NCBI RefSeq assembly: GCF_900046475.1
Contig: NZ_FCOU01000003.1
Location: 558,122-622,121 of the forward strand
Direction: 5' to 3'
DNA: 64,000 nucleotides
From: Collinsella ihumii
Lineage (GTDB): Bacteria; Actinomycetota; Coriobacteriia; Coriobacteriales; Coriobacteriaceae
In this document: piece by piece, positions 1 through 8,170 of the stretch
Numbering within the stretch: the first letter of the stretch is position 1
Layout: each line of letters starts with the position of its first letter
Translations under genes and position numbers: made by a program
The notes under the pieces: model-generated
The model's database searches: none
What the model was told of the DNA's origin: nothing
The model's input: the letters and a program-made list of their open reading frames with translations, nothing else

Positions 1-418
1 CATCGAAGCTCACGCGCGAGCCCATGACGACTGCCGCCTCCTGCGCGCGACGCCGCTCTAGCTCGCGCCCGGCGTCGTCGATCCTGCGATCGATCTCGGC
101 CACGACACGCGGCGTCGGCTCGACCGCATAGGCGGCGTCGATGGTCGCCAGGCTGCGCGCGAACGCGCCGTCGGCGCCCAGCACCACGCCGAGCCCCTCC
201 ACATCGCCGATGCGCACGCGGCACTCGCTCATGAGCGCCTCGCCCAGGTAAAACCGGCTGTTGCGCGCCGTCTCGCGCACCTGGTTCATCACCAGCCCCT
301 GGCGCGGCGGCACGACCACGCGCACCTCGAGCTCGCGCTCGATGGCACGCGCCGCGTCATGCGCCAGCGCGGGCCCGCTCTCCACGAGGATCTCGGTCCT
401 CGCCCGTCTCGATAACAT
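1..418 (-). CDS. phnG: PhnG, C-P lyase complex subunit (3' end outside the window)
   Basis: The minus-strand frame opens at an ATG at 418, 11 nt after an AAGGAG Shine-Dalgarno, and stays open to the window edge (139 codons). The N-terminal half carries the PhnG-like block RNSRFYLGEALMSECRVRI, and the last visible residues, MGSRVSFD, match the conserved C-terminal ASRVDFFTM region of PhnG, so only a few codons are missing. PhnG is a structural subunit of the carbon-phosphorus lyase core complex (PhnGHIJ), which moves a phosphonate onto ATP and cleaves the C-P bond. It follows phnE by 63 nt in the same direction, so the catabolic genes phnH-M are expected just beyond the window. Assignment is by motif and context. 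Confidence 0.85.
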   Translation of the reverse strand, partial: MLSRRARTEILVESGPALAHDAARAIERELEVRVVVPPRQGLVMNQVRETARNSRFYLGEALMSECRVRIGDVEGLGVVLGADGAFARSLATIDAAYAVEPTPRVVAEIDRRIDDAGRELERRRAQEAAVVMGSRVSFD

Positions 419-481
419 GTGCGGTTGTTCTCCTTACTTCTTAGTAGTCACGATGGGGACCTGCCCCGATCGACCGTGGGC

Positions 482-1363
482 TTACGAGTCGGCCAGGATG
501 TAGCGCTTGCGCAGGCGCACGCTCACGAACTCGAGCACAAAGGCCACGATCAGGCAGACGTACACGATCACGCCGACTTCATGGAGGTTGTAGTAGCGGC
601 TGCCCGCCTGATACAGCTGGAATCCGATGCCGCCCGCGCCGGCGAAGGCGCCCACGGCCACGGCATTGGTGAAATTGATCTCCAGGCGGATGAAGGTCCA
701 CGACAGCAACTTGGTGATCGTCGCGGGCGTCACGGCCTGGAACACGACCTGCCAAAAGCTCGCGCCGCTCGCGCGCAGCGCCTCGATCACGCCCTCATCG
801 ATCTCCTCGAAGCTCTCCGAGTAGCTTTTCACCAGATAGGCGATGGAGTGGAACGAGATGCCGAGCACCGCGGCTTCCGAGCCGAGTCCGATGGCGACCG
901 TGAACACGAGCACCCACAGGATGGTCGGGATGGAACGGATGATGGCGACGAAGCCCTTCACGATGTTGGACGCGACCGGGCTCGAGAGGTTCGCCGCCGC
1001 GGCAAGCGCCAAGAAGAACGACACGATGGCCGACAGCACGGTGCAGATCGCGGTGATCGCAACGGTGATGACCGCGCTCTCGATCACGGTGCCCCAGGTG
1101 AAGTGGCCCGCGCCGAACGGCGGGTCGAGGGCGGGCTGCAGCATCATCGCCCCGAAATCGGCGAACGCCTGGCGTGCCGCCGCGAGCAGGTCGACCGTGC
1201 CGTACCCCATGCGCGCAAACGTCACCACGGTGAGCGTCACGAGCACGATGAGGGTGAGCTGCACCGAGAGGTTGCGCTCACGCACCGAGGTGAGGCGGAT
1301 GTGTCCGCGCGCGTCGCGTTCGAGCACATCGGCCGCGCCCTTGGTCAGAGTTGCGCTCGCCAT
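482..1363 (-). CDS. phnE: Phosphonate ABC transporter permease PhnE (second copy)
   Basis: A 293-residue multi-pass inner-membrane permease of an ABC importer. A cytosolic N-terminus of about 30 residues is followed by hydrophobic segments. The EAA loop that contacts the ATPase is visible as EALRASGASFWQVVFQA near residue 195, followed by a helix ending in GAGGIGFQL. Its ATG overlaps the TAA of the preceding permease by one base, so the two are translationally coupled and probably form a PhnE heterodimer. With phnC and phnD upstream and phnG downstream, it should import phosphonates or a related phosphorus compound (phosphite is possible) for C-P lyase. Confidence 0.93.
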   Translation of the reverse strand: MASATLTKGAADVLERDARGHIRLTSVRERNLSVQLTLIVLVTLTVVTFARMGYGTVDLLAAARQAFADFGAMMLQPALDPPFGAGHFTWGTVIESAVITVAITAICTVLSAIVSFFLALAAAANLSSPVASNIVKGFVAIIRSIPTILWVLVFTVAIGLGSEAAVLGISFHSIAYLVKSYSESFEEIDEGVIEALRASGASFWQVVFQAVTPATITKLLSWTFIRLEINFTNAVAVGAFAGAGGIGFQLYQAGSRYYNLHEVGVIVYVCLIVAFVLEFVSVRLRKRYILADS

Positions 1364-2196
1364 TAGATCATCGACCTCCTCGCCGCATTCGAAATCGCCT
1401 CGATGACCAGCACGAACACGATGGTCACCACGATGACCAGGCCGGCCGTGTCATAGCGAAACGACGTGTAGTACAGGTTGAACACGAAACCGATGCCCGT
1501 GCCCGTGAGCAGGCCGATGAGCGTCGCCGAGCGGATGTTGGTCTCGACCATGTAGAGCATCCAGCTCATGAGGTCGGCCACTGCGAGCGGCAGGCCCGCC
1601 TGGAACACCACCTGCCAATAGGAGGCGCCGCAGCTGCGCAGTGCCTCGACGGGTCCTGTGGGGATCTCGTCGAACGTATCCAAGAAGAAGCGCATGAGCT
1701 GGCCGAACGTCGTCAAGAACAGCGCGAGGAAGCCCGTGAACTCGTTCTGCTTGAACGACAGGAGCAGCAGCAGCGCCCAGGCGATCATCGGGATGTTGCG
1801 GAAGATGCTCGCGATCGCGCGGATCACGCCGCGCACGGGCGCGCACTCGACGCCGATCGAGGAGGAGCCCAGAACCGAGAACGCGATGCCGCAGACCGCG
1901 GCGATGACCGTGGCGGCCACGGAATCAAGCGCCGTCGAGACGGTCTGCTCCACCACCATCGGCAGGTTGGCGAGCGACTCGACCGTCGGCACGAAGTTCT
2001 GGAACATCCACACGAACGCCGCCGGGATGGAGCTGACCGCGTAGCCGAGGCTGAAGTTGCAGATCAGCGAGCACAGCTGGAACAGCACGACGATCGCGAC
2101 CAGCACGGCGAGGGTGCGCGCCTGGCGACGGCGGAACCAAGACAGGTCGGGGGCCGCGGCGTCGCTTGTGCGCGCAGCCGCCTGCGCGGCGCTCAT
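1363..2196 (-). CDS. phnE: Phosphonate ABC transporter permease PhnE (first copy)
   Basis: A 277-residue integral membrane permease, paralogous to the next gene. The start is the ATG at 2196 (MSAAQAAARTS), which overlaps the phnC stop as ATGA; the frame is open further upstream, but that part reads as a shadow of phnC. An EAA loop is present as VEALRSCGASYWQVVFQAGLP, with a following GTGIGFVFNLYY segment. Two adjacent phnE genes with one phnC and one phnD indicate a heterodimeric transmembrane unit rather than the homodimer made when a single phnE is present. Confidence 0.92.
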   Translation of the reverse strand: MSAAQAAARTSDAAAPDLSWFRRRQARTLAVLVAIVVLFQLCSLICNFSLGYAVSSIPAAFVWMFQNFVPTVESLANLPMVVEQTVSTALDSVAATVIAAVCGIAFSVLGSSSIGVECAPVRGVIRAIASIFRNIPMIAWALLLLLSFKQNEFTGFLALFLTTFGQLMRFFLDTFDEIPTGPVEALRSCGASYWQVVFQAGLPLAVADLMSWMLYMVETNIRSATLIGLLTGTGIGFVFNLYYTSFRYDTAGLVIVVTIVFVLVIEAISNAARRSMI

Positions 2197-3074
2197 CGCG
2201 CGCCTCCCGCGGCCTCGGCGGACACGGCCATGCCCTCGCCGACAAGGGTCGGGATGGCCGCAGGCGCGTTGATGGAGACGTCGACGACCTCGTCCATCTG
2301 ACCCTCGTAGATGCTGCGGATGACCTGCGGCGTCGCCTCGTCGGGCGTGCCCTCGAACACCTTCTGGCCGGCGCGCAGGCCGATGATGCGATCGGAGTAC
2401 TCGAGCGCGAAATCGACCTGGTGCAGGTTGACGATGCACGTGATCCCACGCTGACGGGTCAGGCGCTGCAGCGTCTCCATCACCATGCGCGAGCTCTTGG
2501 GGTCAAGGCTCGCGATCGGCTCGTCGCACAGCATGATCTTGGGCTCCTGCATCAGCGAGCGCGCGATGCCCACGCGCTGCTTCTGGCCACCGGACAGCTG
2601 ATCGGCGCGGCGGTAGGCGAACTCGCCCAATCCGACCTCGTCGAGCAGCTCGAAGGCGCGCAGCTTCTCCTCCTCGGTGTAGAGGCCCAGGCTGCCCGCA
2701 AGCGCGTTTTTGTACCCAAGGCGACCGTGCAGCACGTTCTGGATGGCGGTCAGGCGATACACCAGGTTGTAGTTCTGGAAGATCATCGCGATCTCGCGAT
2801 GGACCTCGCGCAGCTTGCCGCGGCCGAGGTGGGTGATGTCGCGCCCATCGAAGGTGATGGTGCCCTCGGTCGGCTCGATCAGGCGGTTGATGCTGCGCAG
2901 CAGCGTCGACTTGCCGGCGCCGGAAGGACCGATCACGGTGATGAACTCTCCGGGGTCCGCCGTGAAGCTCACGCCCGAAAGCGCGCTTGCGGTCCCCTCC
3001 GCAGTGCCGCGACGACGGGCTTCGTAGCTTTTGCCCAGATCGTCGATGACCAGCAGATGATTCGATGTGCTCAT
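2193..3074 (-). CDS. phnC: Phosphonate ABC transporter ATP-binding protein PhnC
   Basis: A 293-residue ABC ATPase. It shows Walker A GPSGAGKST, Q-loop region FQNYNLV, signature LSGGQKQR and Walker B IMLCDEP, followed by the H-loop NLHQVDFAL. The ATG at 3074 has a GGAG motif 6 nt upstream. The frame extends further upstream, but that sequence lies over an intergenic repeat and has no ribosome site. It energises import by the two PhnE permeases and overlaps the first by 4 nt. A 203-nt gap holding a hairpin and a repeat separates it from phnD, so binding protein and transporter core may be expressed at different levels. Confidence 0.94.
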   Translation of the reverse strand: MSTSNHLLVIDDLGKSYEARRRGTAEGTASALSGVSFTADPGEFITVIGPSGAGKSTLLRSINRLIEPTEGTITFDGRDITHLGRGKLREVHREIAMIFQNYNLVYRLTAIQNVLHGRLGYKNALAGSLGLYTEEEKLRAFELLDEVGLGEFAYRRADQLSGGQKQRVGIARSLMQEPKIMLCDEPIASLDPKSSRMVMETLQRLTRQRGITCIVNLHQVDFALEYSDRIIGLRAGQKVFEGTPDEATPQVIRSIYEGQMDEVVDVSINAPAAIPTLVGEGMAVSAEAAGGAR

Positions 3075-3122
3075 GCTTCTCCATCTCTTTTGCTCAGATA
3101 CCTGCAGACCTGCATGCGAAAA

Positions 3123-3149
3123 CGCGGGCGCCCGCCACGGGGCGCCCGG
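3123..3149 (-). terminator. Hairpin between phnD and phnC (possible attenuator)
   Basis: The arms CGGGCGCCC and GGGCGCCCG pair around a short loop and are followed on the minus strand by GCGTTTTCGC. This GC-rich stem plus four Ts lies downstream of phnD and upstream of phnC in the direction of transcription. It could partly terminate the transcript, leaving more phnD than phnCEE mRNA, as is common for binding-protein genes. The short T tract makes this tentative. Confidence 0.5.
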
Positions 3150-3156
3150 CGCAAAA

Positions 3157-3270
3157 TGCAAATTGGGGACGTACCTTTCGCGTGCACTTTTGCATGCCGG
3201 GGACACCCCTTCGGCGTGTGCCTCTGCGCGAACCTCCGGGAGATGGGTTGAAACGAACCCGTCCCCAACC
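3157..3270. repeat. Intergenic GGGGAC repeat, copy 1
   Basis: This segment contains GCAAATTGGGGACGTACCTT, a CGCGTGCACTTTTGCA spacer, GGGGACACCCCTT and a tail GATGGGTTGAAACGAACCC ending in GTCCCC. The same modules recur at 24739-24831, 38707-39028 and 58393-58466, always outside genes. They look like REP/RAYT-type dispersed repeats; no RAYT transposase is present in this window. Confidence 0.8.
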
Positions 3271-3277
3271 AACCGAT

Positions 3278-4399
3278 TTACGCAAGCGCGCGGATGGGGT
3301 CGTACCACTCGTCATCGACCGCGATGAAGCCGGCGGTGTCACCCTTGCTCCAGATAGCTCCGGTGCCCTCGGCGTCCTCGGGCGCGAACAGCTGCTCGTT
3401 GTCGGCGACCTCGGTGGAGGTCATGCCCTCGAGGATCTTGTCCTTGATGTCCTCGGGAAGCACGTCGGCGTTGTAAACGATGGGGCCGTTCAGGACGGGC
3501 GTGGACTGGATGATGCCGAACTCCTTGCCCTGGACGCGGTCGAAGGGCTGGGCGGCACCCTCGGCCACGCCGTAGACGGAGCCGGGCTGGTTCACGGCGT
3601 CGCGCTCGCCCTCGGGCACGGCGAGGTACATGTCGATGTCGATATCGTCGAAGGCGGCCACGTCGGCGTCGCCCTGCAGCAGATTCACGCAGGAACCGGG
3701 GTGGGAGTTGCCGAACAGGACCTGGGAGAAGAAGCCGGGCTGGGCCAGCTCGTCGGTGGAGGTCACGTCATCGGGGAACTCGGTCATGATGGCGTTGCAG
3801 GGAACCTTGAAGCCGGAGGTCGAGGTCTGGGAGACGAAGCTCATGCGCTTGCCCTTGATGTTCTTGATGGAGTAGCCGGTCTCGCTCTCGGCGTCCTCGT
3901 ACTCGCTCATCTGGTCGGCCGGCACGGCGATGCGGCTGTAGTACTTGGCACCATCGAGCGTGCCCTCGGTGTCGGAGGTGGTGAACAGGGCGTGGACGTT
4001 CTCGTTCTTCTCCTGAGCCTGGATGTAGCCCTCGGCGCCGAGGTTGGCCATCTGGGCCTTGCCCGAGGAGATGGCCTCGATGGCGACGTTGTAGTCGGTG
4101 GTGGTCATGAGCTCGACCTCGACACCGGCGTACTCGGACAGGACGCGGCCAAACTCCTCGCGGCCGGCATCGAACTCAGCGGCGGACTCGTTGGGCAGCC
4201 ACACCATCGTGATCTTGTCGAGCGTCTCGCCATCGGACGCAGTGCTGGCGGAACCGGAATCGGTGCCGGTGGCGGCGCCGCCCTTGCCAGCATCATTACC
4301 GCCGCAACCGGCAAGGCCGAGACCGGCCACGACGGCGCTGGCGCCGAACAGGCCAAGGAAGGAACGACGAGACAGCTGAGTTTCGGTGAGATTGCGCAC
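3278..4399 (-). CDS. phnD: Phosphonate-binding lipoprotein PhnD
   Basis: A 373-residue periplasmic-type binding protein. The chosen start is the GTG at 4399, with GAGGAG 6 nt upstream; the frame is open further upstream without a ribosome site. A twin-arginine motif SRRSFLG at residues 10-16 precedes a hydrophobic stretch and a lipobox LAGC with Cys32, so it should be exported by Tat and lipid-anchored to the outer face of the membrane. The mature part begins after an acidic, Ser/Thr/Gly-rich linker and has the PhnD fold signature (ITMVWLPNES, MANLGAEGY, GKRMSFVSQTSTSG). It delivers phosphonate or phosphite to PhnCE. It is the first gene of the operon. Confidence 0.92.
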   Translation of the reverse strand: MRNLTETQLSRRSFLGLFGASAVVAGLGLAGCGGNDAGKGGAATGTDSGSASTASDGETLDKITMVWLPNESAAEFDAGREEFGRVLSEYAGVEVELMTTTDYNVAIEAISSGKAQMANLGAEGYIQAQEKNENVHALFTTSDTEGTLDGAKYYSRIAVPADQMSEYEDAESETGYSIKNIKGKRMSFVSQTSTSGFKVPCNAIMTEFPDDVTSTDELAQPGFFSQVLFGNSHPGSCVNLLQGDADVAAFDDIDIDMYLAVPEGERDAVNQPGSVYGVAEGAAQPFDRVQGKEFGIIQSTPVLNGPIVYNADVLPEDIKDKILEGMTSTEVADNEQLFAPEDAEGTGAIWSKGDTAGFIAVDDEWYDPIRALA

Positions 4400-4904
4400 T
4401 TCTTCTCCTCTCGGATGCCGGATGCCCGGCTGGCTGAATGCATGTTCTCGCGGGGCGCAAGGCCTCGTGAGTCGACGGAGAAGATGGTACGCACCGTTCG
4501 CAGCCCAAAGATCGCCGCACGCGATTCGTTGCAAAGCGCTGATTGATGTTTACGCGACTTCTGCGGGAGCGATAACACGCCCCTTGCTCAGTAGGGATTC
4601 AGGCAAATCGATGTCGGTTTTCGTAAGCGGAACGACGCGTTTTTTCATCTATGTAAGGGCCGGGGACGGCCGCGCAGCCAAAAGGCGCCCGTTTGTTGGC
4701 GCAGTGTTTGGAATGTCAGGGCATCGTCCAGAACATATTCGGGGCCGGTACGATTTGCGGAAACACCGATCGGCCGCCGTGTCTTGCGAAAGGGGCGAAG
4801 AGGGGTCTGATGACACAGAGCGGGCCGTTTGGCACGCTAAAGGGGGTCAGTAAAAGACTTTAGCGTGCCAAACGGTCCGCTCTGTGTCATCGGCCCCGAA
4901 CGAC
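4400..4904. other. 505-nt gene-free region upstream of phnD
   Basis: No supported gene. It should hold the phnD promoter on the minus strand, but no convincing -35/-10 pair stands out. A second half-element is the long inverted repeat at 4810-4890, described separately. No obvious Pho-box tandem repeats were recognised by eye. Confidence 0.5.
4810..4890. repeat. Long near-perfect inverted repeat (33-bp arms)
   Basis: Arms at 4810-4842 and 4858-4890 are reverse complements at 32 of 33 positions (one G/A difference in the middle), separated by 15 nt. Each arm contains CGTTTGGCACGCTAAAG or its complement. It sits between phnD and a small membrane-protein gene. There is no T tract on either side, so it is not a classic terminator; it could be a MITE-like relic, a cruciform or a transcript-stabilising hairpin. 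Confidence 0.85.
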
Positions 4905-5210
4905 TTACTGCCCGCGGCGCTCCCTCGTCAGCTTCTTTGCCTGAACACGGGCCACCACCAGCAAAAAGAAGGTCAGCGCGAACAGCACGTAGCTCGCCAC
5001 GTGCCCATAGTGCTGAAGCGCGCCCACGCCGAACACCTCGCCCACATACGACAGCACGTACAGCACGATGGCGACGGCAAGCGCCGCAAGCATCACCTTG
5101 GTCACCGGCAGCGAGAACAGGATGTCGTTATCCACCGAGCGCTCGCGGGCGTTTGCGCGCTCGCGCTCCTTCGCCTCGCGAATCTTGTCGACATTGCTCT
5201 TCTTGCTCAT
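4905..5210 (-). CDS. Small membrane protein with two TM helices (paralogue of next gene)
   Basis: A 101-residue protein of unknown function. A charged N-terminus (about 30 residues, KKSNVDKIREAKERERA) is followed by SVDNDILFSLP and two hydrophobic helices (about residues 37-58 and 70-88). It ends with a basic tail AKKLTRERRGQ. The upstream neighbour at 5233-5571 shares the SVD(N/R)DI(L/M)xSLP entry motif and the AK(K/R)LTRERR tail, so the two are tandem paralogues, probably one transcription unit with 22 nt between them. An AAGGGGGA Shine-Dalgarno precedes the ATG. No family name is recognised. Confidence 0.75.
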   Translation of the reverse strand: MSKKSNVDKIREAKERERANARERSVDNDILFSLPVTKVMLAALAVAIVLYVLSYVGEVFGVGALQHYGHVASYVLFALTFFLLVVARVQAKKLTRERRGQ

Positions 5211-5232
5211 GAGCCGTGGTCCCCCTTGCCGT

Positions 5233-5571
5233 CTAGCGACGTGCGTCCTGCTCGGCGCGACGCTCGCGCGTCAGCCGCTTTGCCGTTGTATAGGAATGGA
5301 AATACGTAAGACCGCCGATGATCAGCAGGCTGAAGCACACCATGTTGCCGCCGCGGAACAGCAGATCGCTGTCGATCGCCGTGCCGACCAGCGAGAGCGC
5401 ATAGGCGATGATCGCGCCGGCGATCATGCCGTACATCGCATACGTTCCTGGCAGGCTGCGCATGATATCGCGGTCGACAGAGCGCCGATACGTCGCGTCG
5501 GCACCCGATGCCGTCTGGCCGCCAGCCGCGGCGCCATCCTGCTCGACAGCCTTCTTCTCGGTCTCGGCCAT
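5233..5571 (-). CDS. Small membrane protein with two TM helices
   Basis: A 112-residue protein starting MAETEKKAVEQ. The alternative start 12 codons upstream has no better ribosome site. A soluble, Ala/Gly-rich N-terminus of about 40 residues is followed by SVDRDIMRSLP, two hydrophobic helices and a basic tail AKRLTRERR. It is paralogous to the downstream gene at 4905-5210. The function is unknown; the pattern (a conserved motif just before the first helix and an arginine-rich tail inside) suggests a small inner-membrane protein that may pair with its neighbour. Confidence 0.7.
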   Translation of the reverse strand: MAETEKKAVEQDGAAAGGQTASGADATYRRSVDRDIMRSLPGTYAMYGMIAGAIIAYALSLVGTAIDSDLLFRGGNMVCFSLLIIGGLTYFHSYTTAKRLTRERRAEQDARR

Positions 5572-5654
5572 GCCCGCATCCCCTCGTCTCGCCGGCCACC
5601 GCTCCATACGGCACCGACCGCCTGTTAACCCTTAAACTTAGTATGCATGCGCGC

Positions 5655-6557
5655 TCATGCGGTGTACTCAAAGTGCACGCGTAGCATCTCCATGAAGGCA
5701 GCCATGGCGCGGGAGACGGGCTTCGCCTCGTGCGCGAACGCCTGAATCCACATGGGAATGGGCTCTATATCGCATGCGAGCTCGACCAGGCTCTTCCTGC
5801 GCAGGGAGCGCGCCACCGAGAAGCGCGGCAGGAACGCGATGCCCACACCCTGCTCCGCCAGATGGACCAGCGTCTCGGTATTGCCGGTTTCCACCACGGG
5901 ATGCAGCTGCTCGTCGCGCTCCGCAAGCAGGCACTCGAGCTCGTGCCGATAGCTCTCGCCGCGCTCGGTCAGCACGAGCGGCAGCCCGGCCAGCTCATCG
6001 ATGCGCACGGGCCCGATCTGCTGCGCCATCTGCAAGGACGCCGCGAACACGATGGGCTCCTCGCGCAATACGGTGCGCTCGAGCCGCGCGATGCTGAGCT
6101 TGCGGTCCATGGTGAGCAGCACGTCGAGCGTGTTGTCGAGCACCCCTTCCGCGAGCCGCTCCAGACGAGCCGTCGACACGATGAGCTCCACACGCGGATG
6201 CCGCTCATAGAATCGGGCGAGCAGCGTCGGCAACAGGGCCGTCGCGACGGATTCGACGCTGCCGATACGCAGCGTGCCGACCAGCTGGTCGGCGTCCGCA
6301 TCCGGGATGCGCACCGACGCGGCGGCGCGCTCGAGCGCCGCGATCGCCTCGCGCGCGTGGAAGGCAAACGCTCTCCCCCGGTCGGTCAGGCGCGCCCCGC
6401 GCGGCACGCGGTCGAACAGCCGGGCGCCCACTTCCCGTTCGAGCTGCTTGATCTGCATGGTGACCGCCGATTGCGTGTATCCGAGCCGTTCGGCAGCGCG
6501 CGAGAAGCTCCCGAGTTCGGCGACCTTAAGAAACGTCTCGATCTGTCGGAGCTCCAT
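5655..6557 (-). CDS. LysR-family transcriptional regulator
   Basis: A 300-residue LysR-type regulator. The start MELRQIETFLKVAELGSFS is preceded by GGGAGAGGG; an upstream in-frame ATG at 6581 would overlap the putative operator. The N-terminal winged helix-turn-helix spans residues 1-60 (SFSRAAERLGYTQSAVTMQIKQLE), and the effector-binding domain fills residues 90-300. It is divergent from the decarboxylase gene, with 120 nt between them, so it most likely controls that gene. The effector is unknown; an amino acid or amine is a reasonable guess. Confidence 0.9.
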   Translation of the reverse strand: MELRQIETFLKVAELGSFSRAAERLGYTQSAVTMQIKQLEREVGARLFDRVPRGARLTDRGRAFAFHAREAIAALERAAASVRIPDADADQLVGTLRIGSVESVATALLPTLLARFYERHPRVELIVSTARLERLAEGVLDNTLDVLLTMDRKLSIARLERTVLREEPIVFAASLQMAQQIGPVRIDELAGLPLVLTERGESYRHELECLLAERDEQLHPVVETGNTETLVHLAEQGVGIAFLPRFSVARSLRRKSLVELACDIEPIPMWIQAFAHEAKPVSRAMAAFMEMLRVHFEYTA

Positions 6558-6580
6558 CGTCCGCCCTCTCCCATCTGCCA

Positions 6581-6593
6581 TCAAATTATTTGA
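6581..6593. promoter_or_regulatory. Putative LysR operator (T-N11-A palindrome)
   Basis: TCAAATTATTTGA is a perfect 13-bp palindrome around one central base and fits the T-N11-A box bound by LysR regulators. It lies between the regulator start and the divergent decarboxylase, where the autoregulatory site of such pairs usually sits. A second short palindrome, TTGTACAA, lies about 20 nt further at 6614-6621. Confidence 0.55.
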
Positions 6594-6677
6594 ACGATAT
6601 ATCAGAACTATGAATTGTACAAATAGCTTATCGGCTGCAACGATGGTCACCGTCACACATCGAGGGAAGGACGCCGC

Positions 6678-8105
6678 ATGTACGCAAAAGGAACTGCCAC
6701 CGAGCCGGATGTCGAGCTCGCCGCCGTGCGCTTCGTCTGCGAGCTGTTCGCACGCAACCGCCACCTATCGGAGGGGCCCGTGGTCTGCGAAGCGCCGCAG
6801 GACACGCTCGACGCCATCCGTCGCCGCGGCATCCCGCACAAAGGACGCGAGCTCGACGACGTGGTGCGCGAGATGGAGCACGACGTCATCGGCTACGGCT
6901 ACAACGCCGACCATTCGCGCTTCCTCGGCTTCGTCCCCGGCCCCACCACTGCCATCTCGTGGCTTGGAGACATCATCGCCGCAGGATACAACCGCCACGC
7001 GGGCAGCTTTGCCAACTATCCGGCAGGATGCGTGGCCGAGGACACGCTGCTCGCCTGGTTCGCGGGCAAGGCGGGTTTTCCCGCCGAGACCGCAGGCGGC
7101 CTGTTCGTCTCGGGTGGCTCGATGGCCAATCTCACCGCGCTCGCGGCAGCGCGCGACGCCATGCTGGCAGATGAGGAGTGGGGCCGCGGCGTGGCCTATG
7201 TGTCGGAACAGACGCACAGCTCGGTCGCCAAGGGGCTGCACATCATCGGGATCCCGCGCGACCACGTGCACGCCATCCCCTGCGATAGCGCCTGGCGCAT
7301 GGATACCGCGGCGCTCGAGCGGGCCATCGCCGAGGATCGGCGCACGGGCCTCATCCCGTTTGCCGTCGTGGGCACGGCGGGCAGCACCAACACGGGATCG
7401 GTCGACCCGCTGCGCGACATCGCGCGCATCTGCCGCGAGCAGCATCTTTGGATGCACGTCGACGGCGCCTTCGGCGCAAGCGTGCTCCAGACGCGCTATC
7501 GTGACATGCTCGACGGCGTCGAGCTCGCCGACTCGCTGTCATGGGACGCGCACAAGTGGCTGTTCCAGACGTATTCGTGCGGCATGGTGCTCGCACGCGA
7601 CCGCACGCATCTGCTCAAGACCTACAGCACGCACCCCGAGTACCTGCAGGACCTGGAAAGCGACGCCGATCTCGTCAACCCATGGGACCTTGGGCCCGAG
7701 CTCACGCGCCCCGCACGCGGGCTCAAGCTGTGGTTCACGCTTCAGGCGATGGGATCCGACGGCCTGGCCTCCGCCGTGGAGCACGGTTTCACGCTCGCCC
7801 GGTGGGCCGAGGACGAGTGCCGCAAGGACCCCGACATCGAGATCGTCTCACCCGCCCAGATGGCCATGGTCAATTTCCGCTTCGCCCCCGCCGGCTATCC
7901 CGACGCCGAGCTCGACGAGCTCAATCGCGAGATCTCGCGGCGCGTCGTGGCGAGCGGATACGCGGGCGTCTTCACGACGGAACTCGCCGGCAAGACCTGC
8001 CTGCGCATCTGCGCCATCCATCCCGAGGCCAAAGAGGAGGACATGCGCGGCACGATCCGGCATCTGCGCGCCCACTGCCGAGACATTCTCGCAGAGCGGT
8101 CGTAA
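6678..8105 (+). CDS. PLP-dependent group II amino acid decarboxylase (aromatic or glutamate type)
   Basis: A 475-residue fold-type I PLP enzyme. The cofactor lysine is K293 in SWDAHKWLF; the stacking histidine is H180 in SEQTHSS, and D262 in HVDGAFG should hold the pyridine nitrogen. The N-terminal PGPTTAISWLGDIIAAGYN block is typical of the pyridoxal-dependent decarboxylase family that includes aromatic L-amino acid, tryptophan, tyrosine and glutamate decarboxylases. The substrate cannot be fixed from sequence alone. It would make a biogenic amine plus CO2 in the cytosol. No antiporter is adjacent, unlike acid-resistance operons, and control by the divergent LysR gene is likely. Confidence 0.85.
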   Translation: MYAKGTATEPDVELAAVRFVCELFARNRHLSEGPVVCEAPQDTLDAIRRRGIPHKGRELDDVVREMEHDVIGYGYNADHSRFLGFVPGPTTAISWLGDIIAAGYNRHAGSFANYPAGCVAEDTLLAWFAGKAGFPAETAGGLFVSGGSMANLTALAAARDAMLADEEWGRGVAYVSEQTHSSVAKGLHIIGIPRDHVHAIPCDSAWRMDTAALERAIAEDRRTGLIPFAVVGTAGSTNTGSVDPLRDIARICREQHLWMHVDGAFGASVLQTRYRDMLDGVELADSLSWDAHKWLFQTYSCGMVLARDRTHLLKTYSTHPEYLQDLESDADLVNPWDLGPELTRPARGLKLWFTLQAMGSDGLASAVEHGFTLARWAEDECRKDPDIEIVSPAQMAMVNFRFAPAGYPDAELDELNREISRRVVASGYAGVFTTELAGKTCLRICAIHPEAKEEDMRGTIRHLRAHCRDILAERS

Positions 8106-8170
8106 GACGAGGCGGCCTGGGGCCCAAGGACGGGGTGAGCGGGATCGCCCCGTCCAAAACGCTCCGCCCG

